NCBI GenBank assembly: GCA_902590465.1 | Contig: CACIWX010000003.1 | Span: 16,580-80,579 of the forward strand | Source: an uncultured Pelagibacteraceae bacterium | GTDB taxonomy: Bacteria; Pseudomonadota; Alphaproteobacteria; Pelagibacterales; Pelagibacteraceae | Direction: 5' to 3' | DNA: 64,000 nt | Shown: piece after piece, positions 50,903-60,842 of the stretch | Layout: every line of letters begins with the position of its first letter | Numbering within the stretch: the first letter of the stretch is position 1 | Notes under the pieces: generated by a model | Database searches by the model: none | Told to the model about the DNA's origin: nothing | What the model saw: only the letters and a program-made list of their open reading frames with translations | Program-made: the position numbers and the translations under genes

Positions 50903-53900
50903 GTTGCTTATTTAAATCAATTTCTACTGCATCAATTCTTTTTGTATTTTTTCCCACAATTGTATAAATCGTTGGAATTACATAAAGTGTAAAGAAGGTA
51001 GAAAAAAGCATTCCACCAAAAATAGTTATCCCTACCGTAAGTCTACTTGCTGCACCCGGGCCTGTTCCAAGGATTAAAGGTAAGACCCCTATGATTGTAG
51101 ATAAACTTGTCATAAGTATAGGCCTTAATCTTATTGCTGCTGCTTCAAATACAGCAACTTCGATATTTTTACCTTCTTTTCTTAATTGATTTGCAAATTC
51201 GACAATTAGAATTCCATTTTTTGCGGACAATCCTATGAGAATTATAAGAGCTATTTGACTATAAACGTTTAGAGATGAACCGACCACTAGTAAACCCAGT
51301 AAACCACCAAGTATGGCCATTGGCACAGTTAACATGATTGTAAATGGATGTTTCCAACTTTCAAACTGTGCGCTCATTGCGAGATAAGCGGTTATCAAAG
51401 CAAGTGCAAAAATTACATACAATTCAGTGTTAGTCTTTTTATATTCCTCGCTTTCACCCTTGTAAGCTATTTTGGCTTGAGGAGTATTTTGTTCAACTAC
51501 TCCGACTAAAAATTTAAGCGCTTCATCCAGTGAATAGTCACCAACTAACCTTGCTGAAATAGTTACAGCCTTTTGCCTATTATATCTTGCAAGGAAAGGT
51601 GACTGACCTTCCTCATCATATGCAACTAGATTAGAGATCGATACAAGTTTATTATTGTTCTTTGATCTAACAAAAACTTTACTTATGCTATCAGGCTCCT
51701 GTCTATCTTTAATATCTCCTTGTAGAATAATAGAATATTCTTTACCGTCTCTTGTAAAATTTGTAACTCTTCTTGATCCGAAAATTGTTTCAATGGTTTT
51801 GCCTATATCCTCCGTTGAAACTCCAAGGTCAGCAGCTTTTTTTTGATCTATTTTTACATTTAATTGAGGTTTATTTAGATCGAAATCATCTTCTATAGAG
51901 GTAAGTCCTGGATTTTTTCTTGCTTCCCTTTTAATAATTTCTTTCCATTCAATAAGTTGATCATAAGTATTTCCTAAAATAACAAATTGTACAGGGCTCT
52001 CAATTCCACCTGTTCTTATTCCTTGAGGCATAATTGGAAAAGCTAACACACCGGGTACTCTTGAAATTTTTCCAAAAGATTCTCTCATTATTTGAACACC
52101 GTGACGATCTCTTTTTTTCCAAGGTTCAAGCAGTACAATAATAAAACCACTATTTACTTGTTTTGCAGATTTACCAAATCCTGGTACTCTCATAATCAAT
52201 TTTCTGTATTCACCTTTACCTACATTAGGTAATAAAAGATTTTCAATCTCTTCAGCTCTATCTTTTGTAAAATTAAAGCCAGAACCTTGTGGTGCTTTTA
52301 CGATTACAAAGAAAGCACCTCTATCCTCAGGAGCTATTAATTCTTTTTTGGTAAAATTGAAAAAAAATAAAGTTAAAGCTAATGTGGCTAATAAAAAAAT
52401 TATAATTGTTGTTCTTTTTTTAATCCATCCTAGTAGAGATACTTTATATAAATATGTTAAATTTTTTAAAAATTTCTCAAATTTTAAAACTATTTTTGAC
52501 TTATTCATATTTTGCTTTAGAAATTTACTCGCCAACATTGGACTCAAAGATAAAGCAACGAAACTTGATATAATAACAGCAGCTGCGAGTGTGATTGCTG
52601 TTTGGGTGAATAACACACCTGTAATTCCTTTAATAAAGATTAAAGGGACAAAAACGGCAACCAAAACAACTGTTGTAGCGATAATTGCGAACGAAACTTG
52701 CTTAGCTCCTTTAAATGCTGCAACAAGAGGGGTATCACCTAACTCTATTCTTCTTACGATATTTTCTAACATTACAATGGCATCATCTACAACAATTCCA
52801 ATTGCTAATACTAAGGCCATAAGAGTAAAGAGATTGATTGAAAAATCAAAAATATAAATAGCTAAAAAAGTTGAAATTAATGAGACAGGTAAAGCTACCA
52901 ACGGAACTACTAAAGCTCTTATATTCCCTAAAAACAAGTAAATAATTATAGTAACTAAGATCAAAGCAATAAATAAAGTTTTATAAACTTCTTTAACTGC
53001 AGCTTTAATATAATTACTTCTATCAAATGAAACTTCTAAAGTTGTATTCTGGGGTAAGCTAGGTTCGAGCTCTTTAATTTTCTTTTTAATTCCATCAGCA
53101 ACAGCAATAGTGTTAGCATCTGATTGCTGGTAAATTCCTATTCCTACTACTTGTTTTCCGTTTCCTTTAAATAAAGTACGTGTGGACTCTGCACCAAGCT
53201 CTACTCTTGCTACATCAGAAAGTGTAATAATTGATCCGTCGGTTGCTCTTTTAAGGGGTAAATTTTTATAATTTTCTAAATTACTGTAGGCTTTATTTAA
53301 CTTAATAGTAAGATCAACATCTTTTGACTCGATTCTCCCTGCTGGAAATTCTACATTTTCTTTTCTTAGTACATTTTCAACTTCTTCAGTGGTTAAATCT
53401 CTTGCAGCAAGCGCAATAGGGTCCAACCAAATCCTTAGTGATAATTCTCTTTGACCACCAAGTCTAACTCGACCTACTCCATCAACTGTAGAAAATGTAT
53501 CTGTTAAATACCTATCTGCGTAGTCAGTTAACTCCAAGTCAGACATAGTTTCAGAATTAAAAGATAACCACATTGTTGTACGCATACCTGCACTTTGCTT
53601 AAATATTTCTGGTTGTTCAGCTCCTTCTGGTAAGTTATCTAAAACTCTAGACACAGAACTTCTAACATCATTAGTCACATCATCTAAATCTAAATCAGTT
53701 TCAAAAGTTAGAGTAATTCTTGAACTTTCATCTTCGCTGAAAGAGTCAATAGTCTCTAATCCTGGAGTTCCTCCAACAAAATCTTCAATTTTTTGTGTAA
53801 TTTGTGTATCAACTATTTCAGCCGAAGCTCCTCTATATTCAGTTTGAATTGTAACGACTGGTGGCTGCACATCAGGCAATTCATCTGTTGGTATTTCTTG

Positions 53901-53987
53901 AAAAGTAACTAAACCAAATATAACTAAAACTAAACTCATTACTGAGGCTACAACAGGTCTTTTGATTGAAAGGTCAGTTAAAAACAT
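50892..53987 (-). CDS. RND efflux pump inner-membrane subunit (AcrB/MexF family)
   Basis: MFLTDLSIKRPVVASVMSLVLVIFGLV; 12-TM RND architecture; LAIGIVVDDAIVMLEN. Confidence 0.95.
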   Translation of the reverse strand: MFLTDLSIKRPVVASVMSLVLVIFGLVTFQEIPTDELPDVQPPVVTIQTEYRGASAEIVDTQITQKIEDFVGGTPGLETIDSFSEDESSRITLTFETDLDLDDVTNDVRSSVSRVLDNLPEGAEQPEIFKQSAGMRTTMWLSFNSETMSDLELTDYADRYLTDTFSTVDGVGRVRLGGQRELSLRIWLDPIALAARDLTTEEVENVLRKENVEFPAGRIESKDVDLTIKLNKAYSNLENYKNLPLKRATDGSIITLSDVARVELGAESTRTLFKGNGKQVVGIGIYQQSDANTIAVADGIKKKIKELEPSLPQNTTLEVSFDRSNYIKAAVKEVYKTLFIALILVTIIIYLFLGNIRALVVPLVALPVSLISTFLAIYIFDFSINLFTLMALVLAIGIVVDDAIVMLENIVRRIELGDTPLVAAFKGAKQVSFAIIATTVVLVAVFVPLIFIKGITGVLFTQTAITLAAAVIISSFVALSLSPMLASKFLKQNMNKSKIVLKFEKFLKNLTYLYKVSLLGWIKKRTTIIIFLLATLALTLFFFNFTKKELIAPEDRGAFFVIVKAPQGSGFNFTKDRAEEIENLLLPNVGKGEYRKLIMRVPGFGKSAKQVNSGFIIVLLEPWKKRDRHGVQIMRESFGKISRVPGVLAFPIMPQGIRTGGIESPVQFVILGNTYDQLIEWKEIIKREARKNPGLTSIEDDFDLNKPQLNVKIDQKKAADLGVSTEDIGKTIETIFGSRRVTNFTRDGKEYSIILQGDIKDRQEPDSISKVFVRSKNNNKLVSISNLVAYDEEGQSPFLARYNRQKAVTISARLVGDYSLDEALKFLVGVVEQNTPQAKIAYKGESEEYKKTNTELYVIFALALITAYLAMSAQFESWKHPFTIMLTVPMAILGGLLGLLVVGSSLNVYSQIALIILIGLSAKNGILIVEFANQLRKEGKNIEVAVFEAAAIRLRPILMTSLSTIIGVLPLILGTGPGAASRLTVGITIFGGMLFSTFFTLYVIPTIYTIVGKNTKRIDAVEIDLNKQLKK

Positions 53988-54860
53988 TTATTTTGTAGAA
54001 GTAATAATTTTTATTTTACCTTTGTCTCTTACTTTAGAAACACCTTCACTGATCACAAGATCACCTTCATTTAATCCAGATATAACAGAAACTTTACCAA
54101 AATTTCTTTTACCAATTTCAATATTCTTTTTTTCAGCGGTGTCTTCATTTACAGTATAAACGAATGCTGTATTTCCTTGAATTGTTACAGCGCTTTCCGG
54201 TACACCAATTTGATTTTTTTCATCATAAATAATCTTTACGGTCATTAGTTGACCTGGAATAATTTCAAAATTCGAATTATCGACTATTATTCTTGAAAGA
54301 ATCGATCTAGTAGAAGGGTCAATACGAGAACTAATTGTTTCTATTTTACCCTTAAAAATTTTTTTGTAAGCAGAACTAGTAACCTCAGCTTTAAGCCCCG
54401 TTTTAAGAACACCTACATAATTTTCAGGAACTTTAATATCAATTACAATTTTTTTAAGATCATCAAGTGTAATAATTAAACTTTCTGAACCTAAGACACC
54501 TTGAGCTATTTCCCTTTTCCCTACCTTGCCGGCAAAATCTGCTATTAAACTTTCCCCATCTTTTAATGTAAGTATTTTTTCTCCTTTTTTTACGAATCTA
54601 TTTTCTAGATTAAGTTTTCCATTAATGTTACTTGCTTGAACTCTATAGGCTTTTGAGTTCTGAGCAATTGCAGTACCAAAAGTTTCAATACTTTTATAAA
54701 AAAGCGATTTTTCAACTGTAGAAACGATTACGCCTGGAGCTGGTCTGACGCTAAATTTTTTTTTAAAATGAAGACCTATAAAGTGCCTCGCTGCTATGAT
54801 TGCAAAAATAGCTATAAAAAAAATTATAAGAAAAGTTTTAATTTTTGATGAAGTTTTCAT
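53988..54860 (-). CDS. RND efflux periplasmic adaptor (membrane fusion protein)
   Basis: N-terminal TM, ...VPESAVTIQGNTAFVYTVNED...GLNEGDLVISEGVSKVRDKGKI. Confidence 0.9.
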   Translation of the reverse strand: MKTSSKIKTFLIIFFIAIFAIIAARHFIGLHFKKKFSVRPAPGVIVSTVEKSLFYKSIETFGTAIAQNSKAYRVQASNINGKLNLENRFVKKGEKILTLKDGESLIADFAGKVGKREIAQGVLGSESLIITLDDLKKIVIDIKVPENYVGVLKTGLKAEVTSSAYKKIFKGKIETISSRIDPSTRSILSRIIVDNSNFEIIPGQLMTVKIIYDEKNQIGVPESAVTIQGNTAFVYTVNEDTAEKKNIEIGKRNFGKVSVISGLNEGDLVISEGVSKVRDKGKIKIITSTK

Positions 54861-54866
54861 AATTAT

Positions 54867-55679
54867 TTAATCTAATCCGTACTCTGCCCATGAACCGTCG
54901 TAGATAACAGGTTTTTTACCACTTATAATAGAATTAGCTAGACCTAAAATGCATGCTGTAACTCCAGAACCACATGTAAAAGCCATTTCTTTTTCAATTG
55001 ATACTTTTTTTGATTTAAAAATCTCAATTAAGTCCTCTTTTTTTTTAAAAGTTCTATCTTCTCTTAAAAGTTTTTGAAAAGGCAGGTTAATTGACCCTTT
55101 AATGTTTCCGCTTTTAAGTTCTTTTCGAGGTTCAGGTTGTAAGCCTAAAAATCTTTGCTCTCCTCTGGCGTCTAGTAATTGAAATTTATTATTAGTAATA
55201 TTTTTGTTTACTTCATCTTTATTTATTACAAGAGATGTATTTTCAACTGCAATGTATTTAGATCTGTCAAAGCTAACTATTTCTTTAGTAGTTGGACGTT
55301 TTTCATTTGTCCATTTTTTAAAACCTCCATCTAATACTGAGATAAGTTTTGGGTCATGGCCAAAATACAAAAAAGAGTACCAAACCCTACAAGAGCTAAA
55401 AACATCTGAGTTGTCATAGACGATTATGTGATCTGAATTAGATATTCCTAAACTAGATACAATCATTTCCCAATCTTCTTTAGACGGAAGCATATGTGGA
55501 AGAGTAGTTTTTTGATTTGAATTTTTATCTATATCAAAGAATATAGAGTTAATGATATGTTCTGTTTTGTACTCTTCAAATGAATTTCTATTAGCATTCG
55601 GAAGATGCCAGCTAGCATCTAAAATTTTTGCTTTTTCAATATTCTTATCTAACCAGTCTGTAGTTACTAATTGATTCAT
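54867..55679 (-). CDS. sseA: 3-mercaptopyruvate/thiosulfate sulfurtransferase
   Basis: Two rhodanese domains; CGSGVTACILGLA active-site loop; GSWAEYG. Confidence 0.93.
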   Translation of the reverse strand: MNQLVTTDWLDKNIEKAKILDASWHLPNANRNSFEEYKTEHIINSIFFDIDKNSNQKTTLPHMLPSKEDWEMIVSSLGISNSDHIIVYDNSDVFSSCRVWYSFLYFGHDPKLISVLDGGFKKWTNEKRPTTKEIVSFDRSKYIAVENTSLVINKDEVNKNITNNKFQLLDARGEQRFLGLQPEPRKELKSGNIKGSINLPFQKLLREDRTFKKKEDLIEIFKSKKVSIEKEMAFTCGSGVTACILGLANSIISGKKPVIYDGSWAEYGLD

Positions 55680-55688
55680 TTTGACTCA

Positions 55689-56135
55689 TTACCTGTTTTT
55701 TTCAATATATTTTTGATGATATTCTTCAGCTTTATTGTAGTTTTTAATTTTTGAGATATTTGTCTGAATTTTACCATCTAATTTTTCGTTAAATTCTTTT
55801 AAAACTTCCAAAGCGTCTTGTTTCTGCTTTTCATCTTCATAAAAAATCTCACTTCTATATTGAGTTCCAACATCTGGAAATTGCATATCTTTTTGTGTTG
55901 GATCATGCATTTTGAAAAATAAATCTAATATCTTTTTAAATGAAATTTTATTTTCATCAAAGGTAAGCCTTACAACTTCAGCATGCCCAGTGTTTCCTGT
56001 GCATACTTCTTCGTAGGTTGTTTTAGCACTATTTCCTCCTGCGTAACCTACTTCGGTTTTTAATATGCCTGGTTTACTTTTAAAGTTTTCCTCAGGTTTC
56101 CAAAAACATCCAAGTGCGAGTGTACATTTCTGCAT
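55689..56135 (-). CDS. msrA: Peptide methionine sulfoxide reductase A
   Basis: LGCFWKPEENFKSKPGILKTEVGYAGG; TGHAEVVRLTFD; GTQYRSEIFY. Confidence 0.95.
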   Translation of the reverse strand: MQKCTLALGCFWKPEENFKSKPGILKTEVGYAGGNSAKTTYEEVCTGNTGHAEVVRLTFDENKISFKKILDLFFKMHDPTQKDMQFPDVGTQYRSEIFYEDEKQKQDALEVLKEFNEKLDGKIQTNISKIKNYNKAEEYHQKYIEKNR

Positions 56136-56174
56136 AAGTTATTTAATATATTTTGAGGGTGAAAGGATAGTAAA

Positions 56175-57056
56175 TTGTTAACACAAAATCAAATAGGCGT
56201 ATTGTACATGGTAGGAAGTGTAATCTGCTTCTCCATTATGGATATCTGTGTAAAATGGTTGGACTATTATCCAGTAGGCCAAGTTCTTTTTTTAAGATTT
56301 TTTATAGGATTTATTCCAATATTTTTTATCATACCAAAAGATAAAATATTTTCTTTTTACAAAACTTCACGCCCTGGTCTTCATGCTTTTAGAGCCATAA
56401 GCGGGGCCCTCGCAATAATTGCATTATTTTTAGGACTAAGAGAATTGCCATTAGCTGATGTAGTTTCATTAACATTCGGTGGACCAATATTCGTTACAAT
56501 CGCATCAATCTTTTTTTTATCTGAAAAAGTTGGAATAAAAAGATGGTCAGCTGTATTTATAGGTTTCCTAGGAATGCTATTAATTGTTCAGCCAGCATTT
56601 ATAGACGTTAATTATTATTACATTACACCAATTGTATTTTGTATATTTTTTGCCTGTGTAGCTATTAGCGTTAGATCTTTATCTAAAACAGAAGCCAATT
56701 ATACAATCGCATTTTATTTTACATTACTTTGCACTCTTTTGGGTTTAGGAACAATTTTCTTTACTGATTGGATAATGCCAACTTTCATAGATTTTGTTTT
56801 ATTTTTTGTCCTTGGTTTATGTGGAAGTGTAGCCAATTTATTACTGACTCAAAGCTACAGATTAGCAGAAGCATCACTTGTAACCCCGATTAAATATTTA
56901 AGTTTAGTTTTTGCAATTATTTTTGGATATTTTATCTGGAGTGAAGTACCAAAAATTTTAACATTGCTTGGGGCATCTTTAGTCATCGCTAGTTCTTTAA
57001 TAATTTTTATGAGAGAGAATAAATTAAAGAAACAAATCGTTACACCCAGAACATGA
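56175..57056 (+). CDS. EamA/DMT-family transporter
   Basis: 10-TM DMT pattern with two EamA halves (ADVVSLTFGGPIFVTIAS; AEASLVTPIKYLSLVFAIIFGYFIWSE). Confidence 0.88.
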   Translation: MLTQNQIGVLYMVGSVICFSIMDICVKWLDYYPVGQVLFLRFFIGFIPIFFIIPKDKIFSFYKTSRPGLHAFRAISGALAIIALFLGLRELPLADVVSLTFGGPIFVTIASIFFLSEKVGIKRWSAVFIGFLGMLLIVQPAFIDVNYYYITPIVFCIFFACVAISVRSLSKTEANYTIAFYFTLLCTLLGLGTIFFTDWIMPTFIDFVLFFVLGLCGSVANLLLTQSYRLAEASLVTPIKYLSLVFAIIFGYFIWSEVPKILTLLGASLVIASSLIIFMRENKLKKQIVTPRT

Positions 57057-57679
57057 GCAAGCCACCTAAATATTGGTCAAGAGCCAAAAAAATTTTGTCA
57101 AAGAAAGATAAAGTGATGAAAAAGCTAATTAATGATTATAAAGATGGAAGTCTCGTAACACGCAATGATGTTTTTTTCTCATTATGTAAAAGTATTATTG
57201 GCCAACAAATTAGTGTTGCGGCTGCAAACTCAGTTTTTTTAAGATTTAAAAAGAAATGTAAAAACAAAATAAATGCAAGAACTGTGAGCAAATTATCATT
57301 TAGTAATTTAAAAAGTTGTGGCCTTAGTAAACAAAAGGTTAAAGGTATAAAAGATTTAGCTAAAAGAACTTTAAATAAAACTTTTAAGCCCAGCTTAATA
57401 AAAAAAATGACTGATGAAGAGGCTATAGAATATTTATCTGATCTAAGACAAATAGGAAGGTGGTCAGCAGAAATGATATTACTTTTTACATTTAATCGAT
57501 CAAATATTTGGCCTCTACAAGATATAGGATTACTAAGAGCTATTTCAAATAATTATAATAAGAAATACTTTCCTCCAAAGATATTTCTTAATAAGCTTTA
57601 TAAAAAATTTACACCCTATTGTTCAGTAGCAACTTGGTATCTATGGAGATCAATTGATGATGAACCGATACAATACTAA
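57053..57679 (+). CDS. DNA-3-methyladenine glycosylase (HhH-GPD/AlkA-like)
   Basis: SIIGQQISVAAANSVFLRF; LRQIGRWSAEMILLF...WPLQDIGLLRAI. Confidence 0.88.
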   Translation: MSKPPKYWSRAKKILSKKDKVMKKLINDYKDGSLVTRNDVFFSLCKSIIGQQISVAAANSVFLRFKKKCKNKINARTVSKLSFSNLKSCGLSKQKVKGIKDLAKRTLNKTFKPSLIKKMTDEEAIEYLSDLRQIGRWSAEMILLFTFNRSNIWPLQDIGLLRAISNNYNKKYFPPKIFLNKLYKKFTPYCSVATWYLWRSIDDEPIQY

Positions 57680-57963
57680 GCACCTTCAACTATTTGGAAT
57701 TGTCGTTCAGCGTGATCTTTAAGTATCAAATGAGCATCTTGATATTCTTTTGATTGATAAAATGCAATTGCTTCATTATAAGATGGAAATTCAATAACAA
57801 CTGTTCTTGGTGACTTTTCACCTTCTTTGGATGATGCTTTTCCCCCTCTAATTAAAAATTTTCCTTTAAAATTTTCAACTGCTGCTCTAGCTTTTACAGC
57901 GTATTCTTTAAGCTTTTCATCATCAGATATCTTTTTATAAACACAAACAACATAACCTTTCAT
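57676..57963 (-). CDS. DUF1330-family protein
   Basis: KGYVVCVYKKI...FLIRGGKASSKEGEKSPRTVVIEFPSYNEAIAFYQSKEYQDAHLILKDHAERQFQIVEGA. Confidence 0.9.
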   Translation of the reverse strand: MKGYVVCVYKKISDDEKLKEYAVKARAAVENFKGKFLIRGGKASSKEGEKSPRTVVIEFPSYNEAIAFYQSKEYQDAHLILKDHAERQFQIVEGA

Positions 57964-57996
57964 TTACAACTCCTTTAAAATAAACTAATTTTTTTC

Positions 57997-58524
57997 ATGG
58001 CAGATAAACTTATCATTAATTGGAAAGAGTATAATCTAATTGTAGAAAAACTCGCAATACAAATTCATCAAAGTGGATTTAAACCTGACATGTTAATCGG
58101 TATTATGAGAGGGGGAGCTCCTATAATAGATGTGCTAAGCAGAGTATTTAAACTTAAATGTGCTTATTTAGCTGTAGAATCTTATTCGGGAGAAGGAATC
58201 GAAGATCAACAAGGTGAGTTAGTTTTCTCTAGAGAAATGAGTTCGACAGTCCAAGAAATGAAAGGAAATATTCTATTGTGTGATGATTTATCTGACACAG
58301 GAGTTACTTTAAATAAAAGTATTGATTGGCTTAAAAAATACCCACCCTTACAAGGAAAAATAAAATCAATAAAGACTGCTGTTCTTTGGAAAAAGAAAGA
58401 CTCAACATTTGAGCCTGATTATTGTGCTCAGAAATTAAATAGTAATCCCTGGATTGTTCAACCTTTTGAACATTATGAGGAAGTAAGAGTAGAGGATTTA
58501 ATTAAAAAACATCAAGGAAGTTAA
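57997..58524 (+). CDS. Purine (xanthine/guanine-type) phosphoribosyltransferase
   Basis: MLIGIMRGGAPIIDVLSRVF; ILLCDDLSDTGVTLNKSI PRPP-binding motif. Confidence 0.88.
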   Translation: MADKLIINWKEYNLIVEKLAIQIHQSGFKPDMLIGIMRGGAPIIDVLSRVFKLKCAYLAVESYSGEGIEDQQGELVFSREMSSTVQEMKGNILLCDDLSDTGVTLNKSIDWLKKYPPLQGKIKSIKTAVLWKKKDSTFEPDYCAQKLNSNPWIVQPFEHYEEVRVEDLIKKHQGS

Positions 58525-58546
58525 AGGGCCAGCGTAAACCGGCCCT
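58525..58546. terminator. Shared terminator-like hairpin between convergent genes
   Basis: AGGGCCaG-CGTAAA-CcGGCCCT; G.U-complete on the minus strand. Confidence 0.75.
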
Positions 58547-58553
58547 AAAATTT

Positions 58554-59864
58554 CTAAGCTACGTAAAAACTTAATACACTAGCTGCTGCAATTACCCAAA
58601 TTGCAGGTGAAGTCTTACCAAATTTACCAGTAAAAATTCTTATTAGTGCGTAAGCAATGAATGCTAAAGCGATACCGTTACTAATACTATAAGTAAGCGG
58701 CATAACTATCATAGCAAGCACAGCTGGACCAGACTCAGCTATATCGTTCCAATCTATATCGGTAATATTTCTTACGAATAAAATTGCAACATAAAGTAAA
58801 GCTGCTCCATCTATTTCTTTCGGCAAGCTAGTTGCTAAAGGCGCAAAGAATAAACAAGCTAAGAATAAAACACCAATGACTAAAGAAGTCATTCCAGTTC
58901 TTCCGCCTGCTTTTACTCCAGAGCCAGACTCTACATAACTTGTAACAGTCGTTGTACCCATCATAGACCCAGCAACTGTTCCAACGCTGTCAGCTAACAT
59001 CGCTTTATCAATATCCTGGACTTTACCTTTTCTATCTACTTTTCCTGCAACATTAGCCACTGAAGTTAATGTTCCTGCTGTATCAAAAAAGTCGATGAAT
59101 AATAAAGTAAAAATAATTGAAGCCATACCTGCAGAGAATGCAGCTCTAAGATCAAACTCAAATAGATATGTCATTGGAGGAATTGATCCCACAACTCCAT
59201 TAAATTTAGCTAATCCAGATACCCACGCAATGATACTGAAGAGTAAAATACCAATGATGATATTACCTCTAACTTTCATTTTTTCTAAAACAATCATGAA
59301 CACGAAAGTTGCACATGCTAGAAGCACTAAAGGATTTTTAATATCACCCAAAGTAACCAACGTTACAGGATGATCACCAACTACTCCCATTATCTCCAAA
59401 CCGATAATTGCTAAGAATAATCCGATACCAGCACCAATACCAAGCTTTAAACTTTTTGGAATCGAGTTAATTAACCACGCTCTTAATGGTGTTAAAGAAA
59501 TTGCTAAGAAGATTACACCAGCCACAAGAACAGCACCTAATGCAGCTTGAGGCGTATAACCTTGTCCAGCAACAACACCATAAGCAACAAATGCGTTGAT
59601 ACCCATTCCTGGTGCTAATCCTACCGGCCAAGTTTTTCCATGAAATGCCATGATAAAACAAGCTACGGCGGTCGCTAAAATTGTTGCAGTGAATACCGCT
59701 CCAAAGTCAAAAAAACCTTTTTCTGTTCCAGCGAATTCACCAGAGAGAATAAAAGGATTTAAGAACATTATGTATGCCATTGTAAGAAAAGTTGTTACAC
59801 CGGCTATTACTTCAGTTCTAAAATTTGTTTTGTGTTTTCTATATTCAAAATATTTATTCAACAT
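58554..59864 (-). CDS. NCS2-family purine permease (AzgA-like)
   Basis: YRKHKTNFRTEVIAGVTTFLTMAYIMFLNPFIL; GMGINAFVAYGVV; SYVESGSGVKAGGRTGMTSLV. Confidence 0.92.
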   Translation of the reverse strand: MLNKYFEYRKHKTNFRTEVIAGVTTFLTMAYIMFLNPFILSGEFAGTEKGFFDFGAVFTATILATAVACFIMAFHGKTWPVGLAPGMGINAFVAYGVVAGQGYTPQAALGAVLVAGVIFLAISLTPLRAWLINSIPKSLKLGIGAGIGLFLAIIGLEIMGVVGDHPVTLVTLGDIKNPLVLLACATFVFMIVLEKMKVRGNIIIGILLFSIIAWVSGLAKFNGVVGSIPPMTYLFEFDLRAAFSAGMASIIFTLLFIDFFDTAGTLTSVANVAGKVDRKGKVQDIDKAMLADSVGTVAGSMMGTTTVTSYVESGSGVKAGGRTGMTSLVIGVLFLACLFFAPLATSLPKEIDGAALLYVAILFVRNITDIDWNDIAESGPAVLAMIVMPLTYSISNGIALAFIAYALIRIFTGKFGKTSPAIWVIAAASVLSFYVA

Positions 59865-59993
59865 CTAAAAACCTCCTGTTGATGTTAAATACTCTATATC
59901 TATTTCAAAATCTTGATTAATTTGGGTCATTTAACAATTATACAACCTACACTCAATATTTCTGTTTATAAGTTTTAGGTATAGAATCTTCTA

Positions 59994-60302
59994 ATGTTAA
60001 AAAAAGTTAAAATTTATATTTTATCACTAATTATTTTAATTACTCTTGCAGCTTGTCAAACAGTTACTGACAAAATCGATCAAACAACGGAGTTAGAAAA
60101 AAAGGAATTAAGTAAATGGTTAAATAAAACTGAAGAGGATCTTAAAAGTTTTTATGGTCAGCCTGACAAAGTGGAATTTTTAAAAACCAGAAATAGAAAT
60201 TACGTTTATTTTACTGAAAAATATAAAATTAAGTGTGAACGTAAATTTGAGGTAAATCCTAAAAATATTGTAGTTGGTTTTAGCAGTAAAAACTGTTTTT
60301 AA
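59994..60302 (+). CDS. Small lipoprotein
   Basis: Signal peptide and lipobox ITLAACQT; GQPDKVEFLKTRNRNYVYFTEKYKIKCERKF. Confidence 0.7.
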   Translation: MLKKVKIYILSLIILITLAACQTVTDKIDQTTELEKKELSKWLNKTEEDLKSFYGQPDKVEFLKTRNRNYVYFTEKYKIKCERKFEVNPKNIVVGFSSKNCF

Positions 60303-60303
60303 G

Positions 60304-60333
60304 TTACTCGCGGAGTATAAACTCCGCAAGTAA
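60304..60333 (-). terminator. Terminator-like hairpin downstream of hsp20
   Basis: TTACTcGCGGAGT-ATAA-ACTCCGCaAGTAA; 12 pairs, the mismatch becomes U.G on the minus strand. Confidence 0.75.
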
Positions 60334-60340
60334 GGCAAGC

Positions 60341-60784
60341 TTATTTTATTTCAATAAGTCTTTTTTTCTTTATTTCAGGTATGATTTTTTCACAAGAAAT
60401 AGTAAGCAAACCATCTTTTAATTCAGCACCATTTACTTTTACATCATCTGCAATTGTAAATGATCTTGCAAAAGATCTCTGCGAAATTCCTCGATGAATA
60501 ACTTCATCACCATCTTTTTCTTCTGATCTTTTAACTTCTTTTGTTTTCACCGTTAAAAGATTATCTTCATATTCAACTTCAACATCGTCTTTATTAAAGC
60601 CAGCAACTGCTACTTCAATAGCATACTTATCTTTGCCTGCTTTTCGGATGTTGTATGGCGGATAGTTGCTTTGAACAGCAAGACTGCCATTACCAAGCAT
60701 TGATTCAAATTGATCAAACATATCATCGAAACCAATACTTAAAGGTCTAAGTGAATTAAAGATCGATAGATCCTTACTCGTCAT
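60341..60784 (-). CDS. Small heat-shock protein, Hsp20/IbpA family
   Basis: SIGFDDMFDQFESML; alpha-crystallin domain YAIEVAVAGFNKDDVEVEYEDNLLTVKTKE...HRGISQRSFARSFTIADDV. Confidence 0.95.
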   Translation of the reverse strand: MTSKDLSIFNSLRPLSIGFDDMFDQFESMLGNGSLAVQSNYPPYNIRKAGKDKYAIEVAVAGFNKDDVEVEYEDNLLTVKTKEVKRSEEKDGDEVIHRGISQRSFARSFTIADDVKVNGAELKDGLLTISCEKIIPEIKKKRLIEIK

Positions 60785-60788
60785 ATAT

Positions 60789-60806
60789 CCTCCTTTGTTA
60801 GCAAGG
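60789..60806 (-). promoter_or_regulatory. ROSE-like RNA-thermometer hairpin sequestering the hsp20 Shine-Dalgarno
   Basis: Minus-strand CCUUGCU-AACAA-AGGAGG: UUGCU opposite AGGA is the ROSE signature (G.G in the middle). Confidence 0.7.
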
Positions 60807-60808
60807 TT

Positions 60809-60839
60809 AATTATTGGTCCCAGTTGGCAACCAATAATT
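60809..60839. promoter_or_regulatory. Inverted repeat in hsp20 leader (5' hairpin or operator)
   Basis: AATTATTGGT-N11-ACCAATAATT, 10-bp perfect arms. Confidence 0.75.
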
Positions 60840-60842
60840 TAG

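Noticed and set aside
50892-54860. Novel antibiotic-export system
   Set aside because: Standard RND pump plus adaptor; no unusual partner or linked biosynthetic gene.
59865-59993. Purine riboswitch upstream of the NCS2 permease
   Set aside because: I could not identify the conserved three-way-junction core in the 129-bp gap.
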